Shown: positions 38,480-47,859, counted from the first letter of the stretch. The stretch: 64,000 nt of DNA from DATKZH01 sp964475955 (GCA_964475955.1 CAYYZY010000004.1:24418-88417); one strand, 5' to 3'. Program-made: numbers and translations. Notes: generated by a model from the sequence alone, not told the origin.

Positions 38480-40741
38480 TCACTTCTTGACCGGGCGCAA
38501 CGGGCTTTCCGAAATGACGAACTTGCGCTGCCCGGCGCCCGCGGCGAAGTTCACCGTCGCCTTGCGCCCCGCGCCGCTCCCGCTCAAGGCGACGACGCGG
38601 CCCAGCCCGTGCGTCGGGTGACGGACGAGCATCCCCTGGTGGAACTGGTCGGGGGCGGCGGGTGCGGTGGGCGCGCAAGGGGCCCCGCCGGCCAGCTCGG
38701 CCGCCGTCGTCAGGCGGATGCCCGAGGTCTTGGGTCGCGCAGTCGATGCGGGAGCGTGCGTAGCGGCCGGCTCGGCGACCGGCGCCTGGTAGAACGGCTC
38801 GGCGTGCGCCGCGGCCGCCGTCACGTCGCGGACCTCCATCTCCCCGCGCGGCAGCTCCATCAGAAACCGGCTGGGGACGGTCATCTTGCGCTGGCCGCGG
38901 AAGTCGCGACACCCGGCCATGCTGATCTGGAGCTCTTCCTGCGCCCGGGTGAGGCCGACGAACATCAGGCGCCGTTCTTCTTCGAGCTGGGCGTCGCGAT
39001 CGCGGCTCCGTTCGTGCGGCAGGAGCCCCTCTTCGGCCGCCACGAGGAACACCACGGGGAATTCCAGTCCCTTCGAGGCGTGCAGCGTCATCAGCGTGGC
39101 CCGGTCGTTCTCCGGCTCCCAGGCGTCGGTCTCGCCGACCAGGCTGGTCTCTTCGAGGAACGCCTCGAGGCGCCGGTGGTCGGGGCTGCGTTCGTCGAAC
39201 TCGCGGGCGACCGTGAGCAGCTCCTCGATGTTGGCCAGCCGCTCCTGGTCCTCCTCGCTTTCCGACTCCTTCAGTCGCTCCTGGTAGCCGGAGCCCGCCA
39301 GCACGTGGCCCAGGATTTCCTCCACCGGGCCGTCGGCCACCGCGGCGAGTTGATCGAACAGGGCGACGAATTTCGTCAGCGCGCGGGCCGCCCGCTTGGT
39401 CAGGCGTTCGACGCGGGCGCAGTCCCGCGCCGCCTCCAGGAGCGTCAGCCCGCGCGGGGCGGCGTGGTCGGAGAGGCGCGCCAGCGACGTCTTGCCGATG
39501 CCCCGCGTCGGGGCGTTGATGACGCGCAACAGCGCCATGTCGTCGCGCGGGTTGTTGACCAGTTGCAGGTACGCCAGAACGTCCTTGATCTCCTTGCGCT
39601 GGAAGAACTCCAGGCCGCGCACCATTTGGTACGGCACCCCGTGCTCGCGAAGCGCGAACTCGAACGCCCGGCTGAGCGCGTTGACCCGGTAGAAGATCGC
39701 GTAGTCGCGGGGCCGGCGCGCGCCGGAGCGGACCTCCTCGGCGATTCGGGCGGCGACGGCCTGGGCCTCCTCCTTCTGCGTGGCGTAGGTGATCAAACGC
39801 ACGGGGAGACCGTCGCCGTTTTCCGTGTAGAGGCTCTTTTCCTTGCGCTTCACGTTGTGGGCGATCAGCTCGGCCGCCACGTGCAGGATCCGCTTCGTGC
39901 TGCGGTAGTTCCGCTCCAACCGGACCACGTGGACCTTGGGGAAATCCTTCTCGAACTCCAGGATGTTCCGCAAGTTGGCGCCGCGCCAACCGTAAATCGA
40001 CTGGTCGGGATCGCCCGTCACGGCCAAGTTCGGGTGGTCGATCGACATCGCCCGGGCGATCGCGTACTGGGCGAAATTCGTGTCCTGGTACTCGTCGACC
40101 AGCAGGAAGCGGAATCGCTCGTCGAGTTCGGCGCGCATCTCGGGGTTCTCGCGGAGGATGGCGGCCACGTGGAGCAGGAGGTCGTCGAAATCGGCGGCGT
40201 TCGATTTGGCCAACTCGGCCTGGTAGGCCGGGTACACGCGGGCGACGACGTGCCCCTGGGGGTTCCCCGATCGCGGCCGGTACTCCTCCGGCGTGATGAG
40301 GTTGTTCTTGGCCCAACTGATCGAGGCGGCTACCGACTCGGGCGTGGCTTGGGCGGCGTCGATCTTGAGCCGGGCGACGACGCGGCGCAAGGTCCGGGCG
40401 CTGTCCGCGGCGTCGTAGATGGTGTAGTTTTCCTGAAGGCCCACGAGCGGGGCGTGTTTGCGGAGCAGCCGGGCCGCGAACCGGTGGTACGTGCCGACCC
40501 AGACGCGCCGGCCCGGAGCCAACTGCTCCAGGCGGCTTCGCATTTCGTCGGCGGCCTTGTTGGTGAAGGTGAGCGCGAGAACCTCGCCTTCCCGGACCCC
40601 GTTTTCGAGCAGGTAGGCGATCCGATGGGTGACGACCCGGGTCTTTCCGCTTCCGGGCCCGGCCAGGATGAGCAACGGTCCCTCGATGTGCTCGACCGCC
40701 TCGCGCTGCGCGGGAGTCAGACCGGCAAGTAGGTGCTGCAA
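38480..40741 (-). CDS. uvrD: UvrD/PcrA-type DNA helicase
   Basis: 753-aa superfamily 1A helicase that unwinds DNA in excision repair and removes RecA or stalled polymerase. Motif I GPGSGKT (residues 28-34), motif II VDEYQDTN, GDPDQSIYGWRGAN, LERNYRSTKRI, TLMTLHASKGLEF, and VGLTRAQEEL. The C-terminal VRHPTHGLGRVVAL segment is the Tudor-like RNA polymerase-binding domain of PcrA/UvrD. Start: TTG 40741 is preferred because GGAAGGA lies 8 nt upstream. The in-frame ATG at 40816 lies essentially at the transcription start predicted from the promoter at 40825-40854. Confidence 0.92.
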   Translation of the reverse strand: MQHLLAGLTPAQREAVEHIEGPLLILAGPGSGKTRVVTHRIAYLLENGVREGEVLALTFTNKAADEMRSRLEQLAPGRRVWVGTYHRFAARLLRKHAPLVGLQENYTIYDAADSARTLRRVVARLKIDAAQATPESVAASISWAKNNLITPEEYRPRSGNPQGHVVARVYPAYQAELAKSNAADFDDLLLHVAAILRENPEMRAELDERFRFLLVDEYQDTNFAQYAIARAMSIDHPNLAVTGDPDQSIYGWRGANLRNILEFEKDFPKVHVVRLERNYRSTKRILHVAAELIAHNVKRKEKSLYTENGDGLPVRLITYATQKEEAQAVAARIAEEVRSGARRPRDYAIFYRVNALSRAFEFALREHGVPYQMVRGLEFFQRKEIKDVLAYLQLVNNPRDDMALLRVINAPTRGIGKTSLARLSDHAAPRGLTLLEAARDCARVERLTKRAARALTKFVALFDQLAAVADGPVEEILGHVLAGSGYQERLKESESEEDQERLANIEELLTVAREFDERSPDHRRLEAFLEETSLVGETDAWEPENDRATLMTLHASKGLEFPVVFLVAAEEGLLPHERSRDRDAQLEEERRLMFVGLTRAQEELQISMAGCRDFRGQRKMTVPSRFLMELPRGEMEVRDVTAAAAHAEPFYQAPVAEPAATHAPASTARPKTSGIRLTTAAELAGGAPCAPTAPAAPDQFHQGMLVRHPTHGLGRVVALSGSGAGRKATVNFAAGAGQRKFVISESPLRPVKK

Positions 40742-40824
40742 AGCTCGTGTCCTTCCTTCCGTCGGCCCAAGGAAGTGGCCGCCAGACGCCCCGCTTCCGG
40801 TCGGCCCGGTTCGCATCTCGGGTC

Positions 40825-40854
40825 AGTATAAGGAGTTGGGACCACCGGCGTCAG
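40825..40854 (-). promoter_or_regulatory. Sigma70-like promoter for uvrD
   Basis: Minus-strand -35 CTGACG (40854-40849) and -10 TATACT (40830-40825) with an 18-nt spacer. Predicted start of transcription near 40818, giving a 77-nt leader to TTG 40741. Confidence 0.55.
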
Positions 40855-40995
40855 CCCCCTCGTGCGGGCGGGCGCGTGGTTTTCCCGGGCGCGGCGCCGG
40901 GATCGCCGAGGGGGCATGCGGCTGCCCCGCCGCCTAGGGGGCGGCGCGGCCTTTCCCGCCGAGAAAACCGTTCTAGCCAGGTGGCGGGAAGCTGC

Positions 40996-41001
40996 TATAC
41001 T
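40996..41001 (+). promoter_or_regulatory. -10 element upstream of the alpha-CTD-like gene
   Basis: TATACT with downstream G, the same form as the uvrD -10 element. I see no good -35 at 16-18 nt, so recognition may depend on other contacts. 160 nt upstream of ATG 41162. Confidence 0.35.
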
Positions 41002-41161
41002 GCTACGTTGGTGGCGGCTCGGCCCGCCGTTTGGAAAGCCCGCCCGGAATCTCGGCACATTGCCGAGGGACCCGGCCTCCGAACGCCGGCGGATTCGCTC
41101 GAGCCGGCGCCTCGTTACGGAGGAATGGTACGACCCACGACGGAGCAAAGGGAGGGATCCC

Positions 41162-41467
41162 ATGGGTACTCGCGTCGCATTGAGCAAGGTAGACACGCAA
41201 GCCGAAGACCTGAAGAAGAAGTTGGAGATGAGCACGGCCGAGATCGGCCTGTCGGTGCGCACGACGAACTGTCTGGAGGAGCGGGGGATCTTTACCGTCC
41301 TCGACCTGCTGCACTGCACGCGCGACGACCTGTTGAGCATCTCCAACTTCGGGGAGAAGACACTCGACGAGGTGTACAAGGCGCTGGAGGGAATCGGCTT
41401 TTATCGCAAAGGGAGCAAGGCGTCGACCATCTCCCACGGGCAAGCACGATCATCGATGCCGCGGTAG
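41162..41467 (+). CDS. Free-standing RNA polymerase alpha C-terminal-domain-like protein
   Basis: 101-aa protein. Residues about 22-80 match the alpha-CTD helix-hairpin-helix fold: GLSVRTTNCLEERGIFTVLDLLHCTRDDLLSISNFGEKTLDEVYKAL follows the alpha pattern 'S-V-R-x-x-N-C-L-x-x-x-x-I-x-T-x-x-D-L', and the 'N-F-G-x-K-T/S-L-x-E' hairpin. The N-terminal assembly domain of alpha is absent, so it cannot replace the RNA polymerase subunit. It could compete for DNA UP elements or activators, or be a DNA-binding protein in its own right. ATG 41162 is preceded by GGGAGGG. Confidence 0.85.
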   Translation: MGTRVALSKVDTQAEDLKKKLEMSTAEIGLSVRTTNCLEERGIFTVLDLLHCTRDDLLSISNFGEKTLDEVYKALEGIGFYRKGSKASTISHGQARSSMPR

Positions 41468-41787
41468 CCGAACGGTCGTCGGAGAGCGCGCGTTTTCGGC
41501 ATTCCCGTCTTCGGGCACGACCGGCACGAGCATCCCGTCGTGCGTGCCGGCAGGAGCAGGCCCTGCGCGAGTCGGCGGCGGCGAGTCTCACCGGCGCCGG
41601 GAAGACGTCCTGCCCGGTGAGGCCGTATTCCCAACGCATTCAGCGTTGAATCCGGCGGCGGCCCGGGCGCTCGTGGTCTCGATCCGACGACCAGGCTCCT
41701 TCGAATGCTCCCCGCGCCGACCGCCGAGGCCGCACGCCTCGCCGCTACGTTCGGACCACCCGAGGCAGGTTTCGCGGAGTAGTCAGC
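41468..41787. other. Intergenic region with a GC hairpin
   Basis: 320 nt without a convincing gene. CCGGCACG (41521-41528) pairs with CGTGCCGG (41543-41550), a perfect 8-bp stem that may end the alpha-CTD-like transcript, though there is no T-run. The rest shows no repeat or RNA gene I recognise. Confidence 0.5.
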
Positions 41788-43101
41788 TTGGCTCGCAGTT
41801 TCCGGCTCTACGAAAAGAAGCGCGGCAACCGGCGAACCGGGTCGAAGAAGCTCGGCAGCGTGGGGGAGGCCGTGTTCTTCGCCGCCCTGTTCTTGCTCGG
41901 GTGCGGGGGGCTGGTGCTGTTTTTCGTGACGATGGTGATCCCCGAGTGGAAGGCCAACCACCAATTCGCCCGGGGCACCTGCACGGTCCTCGAGACGCGG
42001 ACCGGCAGCAAGGAGGGCGACGACGGCACGCTTTACCGCCCCGAGGTGCAGATCGAATACGAGATCGACGGCGAGACCTACCGGATCTGGACCTACGACA
42101 TCCACACCATCGGGGGCGGCGGCTACGCGACCGGCCGGGAAGAGGCCGCCGCCTTGCTCGATCGCTTCACCGTCGGCAACCGGTACGTCGTCTACTACGA
42201 CGCCTCGCAGCCCGACGTGGCGGTCGTCGTCTGGGGGTCGAGCTGGTGGGTGTGGCTCGCGCTGATCGTCCCCCTCTCCCTGTTCCTGATCGGCGGCGGC
42301 GGGCTGGTCTACCGGATGTTCGCCTGGGGCAAATCGGCAGAACGCCGCGCGGCCATCGTCAAGGAGGCGGCCAGGCTGGGTTCGTTTTCGGGCAACGGGG
42401 CGGCGAAGGCCGAGTTCCCCTACGTACCCCCGGCCACGAACGTCACCAACAGCCCGGGCACCCGGCTCGCTTTTCGGCTTCCGGTGATCGGGTCGCACAC
42501 CTGGGCGCTGTGCGCCTGGCTGGTGGCCGCCCTGCTGTGGAACGGGCTGGTGTCGGTGTTCGTCGCGATCGTGGTCGCCAGCTTCCTGAAGGGCGATCCC
42601 GACTGGCTCTTGGCGCTGTTCACGCTTCCCTTCGCACTGTTGGGCATCGGCCTGATCGCCTTCTTCCTCCGGCAATTGGTCGTGGCCACCGGCGTGGGGC
42701 CGACGCTGGTCGAAATCTCCGATCAGCCGCTTTGTCCGGGCAGGCGCTACCGCGTGTTCCTGTCGCAGACCGGGCGCCTGCGGCTCCAGCGCCTGGAACT
42801 CCTGCTGGTGTGCGACGAGGAAGCCACCTTCCGCCACGGCACCGACACCCGCACCGAAACGCGGCGCGTTCACCAGCAGGTCCTGCTGGAAGACGACGAA
42901 GTCGCCGTGGCCGGGGGCGTCCCCTTCCAGACCGAGTGCGAGCTGGCCGTGCCCACCGGCGCGATGCACTCGTTCAAATCGGCCCACAACGAAGTGACCT
43001 GGAAGATCCTCGTCAAGGGAAGTCCGACCCGGTGGCCCGACTTCGAACGCTCCTTCCCCGTCCTCGTTTACCCCAACGTCAACGGCAGGAGCGACCGATG
43101 A
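41788..43101 (+). CDS. DUF3592-type membrane protein
   Basis: 437-aa membrane protein. A basic N-terminus leads into a first helix (FFAALFLLGCGGLVLFFVTMV). An extracytoplasmic segment of DUF3592 type follows (GTCTVLETRTGSK, PEVQIEYEIDGETYRIWTYD, NRYVVYYDASQPDVAVV), ending in a second helix (WLALIVPLSLFLIGGGGLVY). Two more helices lie near residues 240-290, and the C-terminal part looks like a beta sandwich with CPGRRYRVFLSQTGRLRLQRL. TTG 41788 is the only start that includes the first helix; no better ATG is seen. ATGA overlap with the next gene. Confidence 0.75.
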   Translation: MARSFRLYEKKRGNRRTGSKKLGSVGEAVFFAALFLLGCGGLVLFFVTMVIPEWKANHQFARGTCTVLETRTGSKEGDDGTLYRPEVQIEYEIDGETYRIWTYDIHTIGGGGYATGREEAAALLDRFTVGNRYVVYYDASQPDVAVVVWGSSWWVWLALIVPLSLFLIGGGGLVYRMFAWGKSAERRAAIVKEAARLGSFSGNGAAKAEFPYVPPATNVTNSPGTRLAFRLPVIGSHTWALCAWLVAALLWNGLVSVFVAIVVASFLKGDPDWLLALFTLPFALLGIGLIAFFLRQLVVATGVGPTLVEISDQPLCPGRRYRVFLSQTGRLRLQRLELLLVCDEEATFRHGTDTRTETRRVHQQVLLEDDEVAVAGGVPFQTECELAVPTGAMHSFKSAHNEVTWKILVKGSPTRWPDFERSFPVLVYPNVNGRSDR

Positions 43102-43499
43102 ACGCGCCGAGCGTGACGATCCGCCTGGAGGGGAACGGTCGGGCGTATCGGCCGGGCGAGACCCTATCGGGCGAGTATCGGCTGGAGTCGATTCGCCGCG
43201 AAGAGGTCAGGGCGGTCGAAGTGTCGATCCTCTGGCACACCGACGGCAAGGGCGACGAGGACCTGGCCGTGCACGATTTCCGCCGCGTGTCGGCCGAAGA
43301 CGGCGACCGGATCGACCCCCGCCACGCCAGCCGCTTCAGCACGGCCCTGCCCAAGAGCCCCCTGAGCTACGACGGGGCGATCGTCAGACTCCGGTGGTGC
43401 GTGCGCGTGCGCGTCTTCCTCACGCGCGACCGGGAGGTCGTCGGCGAGCTGCCGTTCCGCCTGGGCGAGGTGCCGGCCGCCAGAGCCCAACCGTCGTGA
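43098..43499 (+). CDS. Small arrestin-like beta-sandwich protein
   Basis: 133-aa protein, probably all beta. The start VTIRLEGNGRAYRPGETLSG is the pattern seen at the N-terminus of arrestin-like/Spo0M-like domains, and the end (RVRVFLTRDREVVGELPFRL) fits the same fold. The C-terminal part of the preceding protein looks related, so the two may pair. Its ATG overlaps the upstream TGA. No signal peptide. Function unknown. Confidence 0.65.
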   Translation: MNAPSVTIRLEGNGRAYRPGETLSGEYRLESIRREEVRAVEVSILWHTDGKGDEDLAVHDFRRVSAEDGDRIDPRHASRFSTALPKSPLSYDGAIVRLRWCVRVRVFLTRDREVVGELPFRLGEVPAARAQPS

Positions 43500-43511
43500 G
43501 CCACCGTCCCC

Positions 43512-44111
43512 ATGCGCGAGCCGGCACGAAACCCCTTTTCCACGCGCCACGTTCGGCCGGGGGCGCTCCCGTTTCGGTTCCCGCCGGGCAGAAGCGCCGA
43601 CGCGCTCGTCGAGCGCTTGCAGGAGAACGGCTGGCGAGGCCAGATCGTCGGCCCGCACGGGAGCGGCAAATCGGCCCTGCTGGCCGCGCTGGCCGAGGCC
43701 CTGCGCCGAAGCGGGCGGCGCAGCTTCCTCGTCGAGCTGCACGACGGCCAACGGCGCGTCCCGCGCCGCATGCGGCCCACCGGCGCGCTTGCGCCGGGAA
43801 GCGTCGTGATCGTCGACGGGTACGAACAGCTCAGCGCGTGGAGCCGGTTCCGCCTGCGGCGCTTCTGCCGTCGTCGTCGGCTCGGGCTGGTCGTGACGGC
43901 GCACGCTTCCATGGGGTTTCCCGACCTGTACCGCACGTCGACCGGCCTCGCGCTGGTCGTGCGCCTGGTCGACGACCTGCTCGGCGACCAGGCATCGCGG
44001 ATCGCGGCCCATGAAGTGGAAGAGCGGCTCCGCTCGCATGATGGCAACGTCCGCGAGGTGTTTTTCGACCTCTACGAACTGTACGAGCGGCGCACCGGGC
44101 GTCAGACGTAG
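43512..44111 (+). CDS. Small P-loop ATPase of unknown function
   Basis: 199-aa protein with Walker A GPHGSGKS (about residues 47-54), Walker B VVIVDGYEQL, and an Arg-rich stretch RFRLRRFCRRRRLGLVVTAH that resembles a sensor strand of AAA-type ATPases. The N-terminus (HVRPGALPFRFPPG) lacks a signal. It starts 12 nt after the arrestin-like gene and so completes a three-gene unit with the DUF3592 protein. The C-terminus is acidic and helical (VREVFFDLYELYERR). The role is not recognised. Confidence 0.7.
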   Translation: MREPARNPFSTRHVRPGALPFRFPPGRSADALVERLQENGWRGQIVGPHGSGKSALLAALAEALRRSGRRSFLVELHDGQRRVPRRMRPTGALAPGSVVIVDGYEQLSAWSRFRLRRFCRRRRLGLVVTAHASMGFPDLYRTSTGLALVVRLVDDLLGDQASRIAAHEVEERLRSHDGNVREVFFDLYELYERRTGRQT

Positions 44112-44250
44112 CAGCCACATTCCCTTCGTTCCCAGGCTCCGCCACGCCAGATCGCCGTGGGGAACGATGGCAACGACGCTGGGCCACGCCCGTCGAGAAC
44201 GCGTCGGCGTCCGCCGACCGGCCGCTTGCCATCAGCTTGAGCCGCGTTTC

Positions 44251-44280
44251 TTGGACGGCCGAGCGGCGGCGCGATACAAT
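44251..44280 (+). promoter_or_regulatory. Sigma70 promoter for the exported oxidoreductase gene
   Basis: TTGGAC at 44251-44256 and TACAAT at 44275-44280 with 18-nt spacing. It lies 87 nt upstream of ATG 44368. The -35 is identical to that of recQ. Confidence 0.6.
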
Positions 44281-44367
44281 GGGCGGCACGTGAAGAGGGC
44301 GTTTCGAACCGTGGGTTGAAAGCCGAGGGCCCGATCGGGCGCGGCGCGAACTGCAAAGGAGAAGAAC

Positions 44368-45825
44368 ATGCAAAGGCCCGACCGTTCCGCGAACACCGCC
44401 GGCCGACGCGACCGCCGACGCGACCGCCGGCGCGTCTCGCGGCGCAAGTTCCTGGGCGGCGCCACGGCGGCCGCGGCGCTGGCCATCGTCCCCCGCAGCG
44501 TGCTGGGCGGAGCGGGGCACGTCGCGCCGAGCGAGAAGACCACGCTGGCCGGCGTCGGGACCGGCGGCCAGGGCAGCCAGAACATGCTCCGACTCCAGCG
44601 GTTCGACGAAGTCCAGGTCGTGGCCGTGTGCGACGTGAACCGGCAGAGCGGCGGCTACCTCTCGTGGAATTGGGGGCAGGGAAAGGACCTCCGCCTGGCC
44701 GGCCGCGAGCCGGTGCGCCGGGCACTCGACGAGTACTACGCCCAGCAGAAGGGCGTCGGGAAATACCGGGGCGTAAAAACCTACGCCGACTACCGCGAGC
44801 TGTTCGGCACGGAGGACGTCGACGCCGTCATGGTCGCCACCCCCGACCACGCGCACGCGATGATCACGCTGGCGGCTGTCAGCCAGGGCAAACACGTCTA
44901 CTGCGAGAAGCCGTTGACCTACTCGCTGCGCGAGGCGAGGCTGGTCACCCAGGCCGCGCGCAAGGCGAAGGTGGCCACGCAGTTGGGAAACCAGGGGCAG
45001 GCGACCGAGCAGGCACGTCTCGTCCAGGAGTTCATTTTCGACGGGGCCCTCGGCCCGGTGCGCGAAGTCCACATCTCGCGGGGGCCCGTCTTCTGGGACG
45101 GCCCTCCCGGAAACAAGCGCCCCACCGAGACCCCGCCCGTCCCCGACGGCTTGGACTGGAACCTCTGGCTGGGTCCCGCCCCCGAGCGCCCCTATCATCC
45201 GGTGTATCACCCGTGGCGGTGGCGCGACTGGCGCGACTTCGGCACCGGCCCGTTGGGCGACATGGGCTGCCACCTCCTGTCGACGCCCTTCAAGGCCCTC
45301 AAGCTGGGGCATCCGATCAGCATCGAGGCCCTCGCCTGCCGCGAACTCGGCCCGGAAGTCTACCCGCGAAGTTTCCGGGTGCGCTATGAGTTCCCCGCGC
45401 GCGGCGACATGCCGCCGGTGACGCTCGTCTGGCACGACGACGGCTTCGACCCGCCCAGGCCCGAGGACCTGGAAGAGGGGCGGCGCGTGGGGAGCCCGTT
45501 GTACGTCGGCGACGACGCGACCCTGATGGGCCATCGCCTGATTCCGGAGTCCAAGATGCAAGACTACGGCCGCCCGCCCAAGGTCCTCCCCCGATCGGTC
45601 GGACAGGACAAGGAGTGGATCGACGCCTGCCGTGGCGGCGAGCCGGCCGGCTCCGATTTCGTGAACCACTCGGGCATCCTCACCGAGACGCCGCTTCTGG
45701 GGAACGTCGCCATTCGCTTCCCGCAGAAGAAGCTCCTCTGGGACGGCTCGAACCTCAGGTTCACCAACGAAGAGGCCGCGAATCAGTACCTCCACCGCGA
45801 GTACCGGGAAGGCTGGTCGTTGTAA
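44368..45825 (+). CDS. Tat-exported Gfo/Idh/MocA-family oxidoreductase
   Basis: 485-aa NAD(P)-dependent oxidoreductase-like protein. The Tat signal is RRVSRRKFLGGATAAAALA. The Rossmann fold begins LAGVGTGGQGSQNM, with VAVCDVN after the second strand, VMVATPDHAHA and the family signature CEKPLT. The C-terminal alpha/beta domain contains GDMGCHLL. Planctomycetes carry many such exported members, probably acting on sugars or sugar derivatives in the periplasm; the cofactor would bind before export. ATG 44368 follows AAAGGAGAAG. Confidence 0.9.
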   Translation: MQRPDRSANTAGRRDRRRDRRRVSRRKFLGGATAAAALAIVPRSVLGGAGHVAPSEKTTLAGVGTGGQGSQNMLRLQRFDEVQVVAVCDVNRQSGGYLSWNWGQGKDLRLAGREPVRRALDEYYAQQKGVGKYRGVKTYADYRELFGTEDVDAVMVATPDHAHAMITLAAVSQGKHVYCEKPLTYSLREARLVTQAARKAKVATQLGNQGQATEQARLVQEFIFDGALGPVREVHISRGPVFWDGPPGNKRPTETPPVPDGLDWNLWLGPAPERPYHPVYHPWRWRDWRDFGTGPLGDMGCHLLSTPFKALKLGHPISIEALACRELGPEVYPRSFRVRYEFPARGDMPPVTLVWHDDGFDPPRPEDLEEGRRVGSPLYVGDDATLMGHRLIPESKMQDYGRPPKVLPRSVGQDKEWIDACRGGEPAGSDFVNHSGILTETPLLGNVAIRFPQKKLLWDGSNLRFTNEEAANQYLHREYREGWSL

Positions 45826-45874
45826 GTGCCGGATAGAAGGCCCTTGCGCAGCGGCGGTACGTCCATGAAAAACA

Positions 45875-45933
45875 GTAGTAGGCACACTCCGTGTGCCGTA
45901 ACGAGCGGACGGCACATGGAATGTGCCTGCTAC
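45875..45933. repeat. Double-hairpin palindrome, GTAGTAGGCACAC family
   Basis: Arms at 45875-45899 and 45909-45933 match as inverted copies at 22 of 25 positions. Each arm forms its own 7-bp hairpin (GGCACAC-tcc-GTGTGCC and GGCACAT-gga-ATGTGCC). Located 49 nt after a stop codon, between two same-strand genes. Confidence 0.8.
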
Positions 45934-46016
45934 GGAAAGCGTGGCAGCTGGGGCTCACGGCGCTCGGCCCCGGCCGCCTTCACGTCGCTCTGCCGAAAAA
46001 GCAAAGGGTCTCGTTC

Positions 46017-47849
46017 ATGGCTTCCAAGACGATCCTCGCCGCATGCGTCGGGGCGGCGATGCTGCTGCTTCCGGCCTCGATTGCTGCCGGGCCGGCCGTC
46101 GACTCGGTAAGCGTGTTCGACACGCGCACCCCTTTGCCCGGCGGCCCGAGCGCGCGAGTCCTCGCCGACCGTGCCGGTTGGACCCGGCTGGCGGAGGACG
46201 ATCCGTCGCACACCTTCGAGGGCGACGCCGTGGTGTCGAACGGCCGCCTCACCCTCGTGCTTCGGCGCGGGGCGCCGGGCGCCGAACTCTACGCGCACGG
46301 CAAGCGCGGGCCGACCCTTCGGGCGGCGCTCGCGCCGGTGGCTGACGGATCGGTCCGCCTCGCGTCGGTCTTGCTGGCGGAAAACACGGCCGGCGAGGCG
46401 GCGGTCGATGCCGTGTTCCGCACGCCGGACGGACGCGACGCCGTCGTCCGGTTCGCGCTGGCGCTCGGGGCCGTGTTCGTCAAGAGCGAGCCGCGCCGCC
46501 ATGTGGAATCGCTCCAGGTTGAAGCCCCGTGCCAATTCGTCGTCATGCCCGACTTCTTCGCCGACGACCTCGTGGTCGACGCGGCCGGGCTGCCCCCCGG
46601 CGTCGCCGAGCTGCCGGGCGACGGCTTCCTCATGCACATGGTCGGCCGCGGCGACGCCATCGTGCTGGCCATTCGCGACCGGCAGGAGAAGGACTTCGGC
46701 GTGGAGGTCGCCCAGGGGGGCGGGGCCGCCGCGATCCGGGCGTCGCAGATCCCGTACGGCACCAAGGGGAGCGTTTACGTGGCCGTGCTGGAGGGGCCGG
46801 CCGTCTGGCACCGGCGCGACGTAGCGGGTGCCGACGCCGGCCGCATCGTCCCGCTCCGCTGGAGGGCGCCGTTCGTGGGCCAGTGGCGCGTCGACTGGCG
46901 CCGGGCCGACGGCCTGACCGACAGTTGGGAAATGCTCCTCCAGAAGCCCGACGGCCACTACGTCAAGCCCGACTGGTTCGGCCAATCGGCCAACTACGGC
47001 ACCGACGACTGGATGGGGACCGGGCGCCGGCGCTGGACCACCGTCCTGGGCCATTTTGACTATCCCTGCTGGATCGACAACGACGGCCGGGCGTTCCTCC
47101 AGCCCTTGAAGAAGCCGGGCGAATTCGAGGGTCCGGCGCTCGTCTATCCCCTGAACCGCGTGGCCGCCACGCCGCTGACGGCGCTGACGGTCGTCGACCT
47201 GATGCGCGCCACGCTAAGCGTCGGCCCGTGCCAGTACGTGCTCGACGTCGAGGGGCAGAAGAAGCGGTCGGCGGGCATCCCCACCTGCGACGCCCGGTCG
47301 CTGCTCAACGGCATCTACGAGCGGAGGCAGCAGCGCGAGCGCAGGGCCGAGGTCGTCGAGGCGCTCGACGACGCGCTGGCCTTCATGCGCCACATCCGCG
47401 CGCGGATCGAAGACTACGTCGCGTTCGGCCGCCGCATGCGCGACTATCTCGCCCGGCAGAAGGACGTCCATCCCGAGCTGGCCGATTTCCTCTCGGAGAT
47501 GGAGGCCGTCGCCGCCCGGATCGACGCGGCCGTGGCCGCCCGCGCCGACGGCATCCACACGCCGGCGTACGCCGCGCGGCTGGTCGACGAGTTTCGCACC
47601 ACGCTGGTCGACTGCGACGGGGACGACGCGCTAGCCCGATGCAAGAAGCTGACGGCCGGCTTCGTCGAGATCGGCGGTAACCAGGACGAGCTGGTGGGCG
47701 AGTGCCGCGTGGCGGTGCGCATCCTCCGGCAGAAGGCCGCGCTGGCCATGGCGGCCGATCCGCAGACCGCCGAAGTCGCCAAGGAAATCCGCCGCCGCAC
47801 CCAACAGATGCTCCGCAACCCCACCAGCTACGAGGCCCCGCGCCATTGA
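46017..47849 (+). CDS. Exported protein of unknown function, 610 aa
   Basis: 610-aa exported protein with a signal peptide (TILAACVGAAMLLLPASIAAG). The first about 430 residues appear to be beta-rich domains, with GNRL-type segments such as SNGRLTLVLRRGAPGAELY and WDYP-like FDYPCWIDNDGRAFLQP. The last 150 residues are helical and charged (RRQQRERRAEVVEALDDALA), perhaps a coiled coil. I do not recognise the family. A carbohydrate-related role is possible from the neighbourhood of an exported oxidoreductase. ATG 46017 is chosen for the signal peptide. The stop is followed within 20 nt by the 102-bp tandem array. Confidence 0.7.
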   Translation: MASKTILAACVGAAMLLLPASIAAGPAVDSVSVFDTRTPLPGGPSARVLADRAGWTRLAEDDPSHTFEGDAVVSNGRLTLVLRRGAPGAELYAHGKRGPTLRAALAPVADGSVRLASVLLAENTAGEAAVDAVFRTPDGRDAVVRFALALGAVFVKSEPRRHVESLQVEAPCQFVVMPDFFADDLVVDAAGLPPGVAELPGDGFLMHMVGRGDAIVLAIRDRQEKDFGVEVAQGGGAAAIRASQIPYGTKGSVYVAVLEGPAVWHRRDVAGADAGRIVPLRWRAPFVGQWRVDWRRADGLTDSWEMLLQKPDGHYVKPDWFGQSANYGTDDWMGTGRRRWTTVLGHFDYPCWIDNDGRAFLQPLKKPGEFEGPALVYPLNRVAATPLTALTVVDLMRATLSVGPCQYVLDVEGQKKRSAGIPTCDARSLLNGIYERRQQRERRAEVVEALDDALAFMRHIRARIEDYVAFGRRMRDYLARQKDVHPELADFLSEMEAVAARIDAAVAARADGIHTPAYAARLVDEFRTTLVDCDGDDALARCKKLTAGFVEIGGNQDELVGECRVAVRILRQKAALAMAADPQTAEVAKEIRRRTQQMLRNPTSYEAPRH

Positions 47850-47859
47850 AGGGAGAGTG

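Noticed and set aside
40742..40816. ATG 40816 as start of the UvrD helicase
   Set aside because: It falls at the predicted transcription start and lacks a ribosome-binding site, whereas TTG 40741 has GGAAGGA upstream and fits the family N-terminus.
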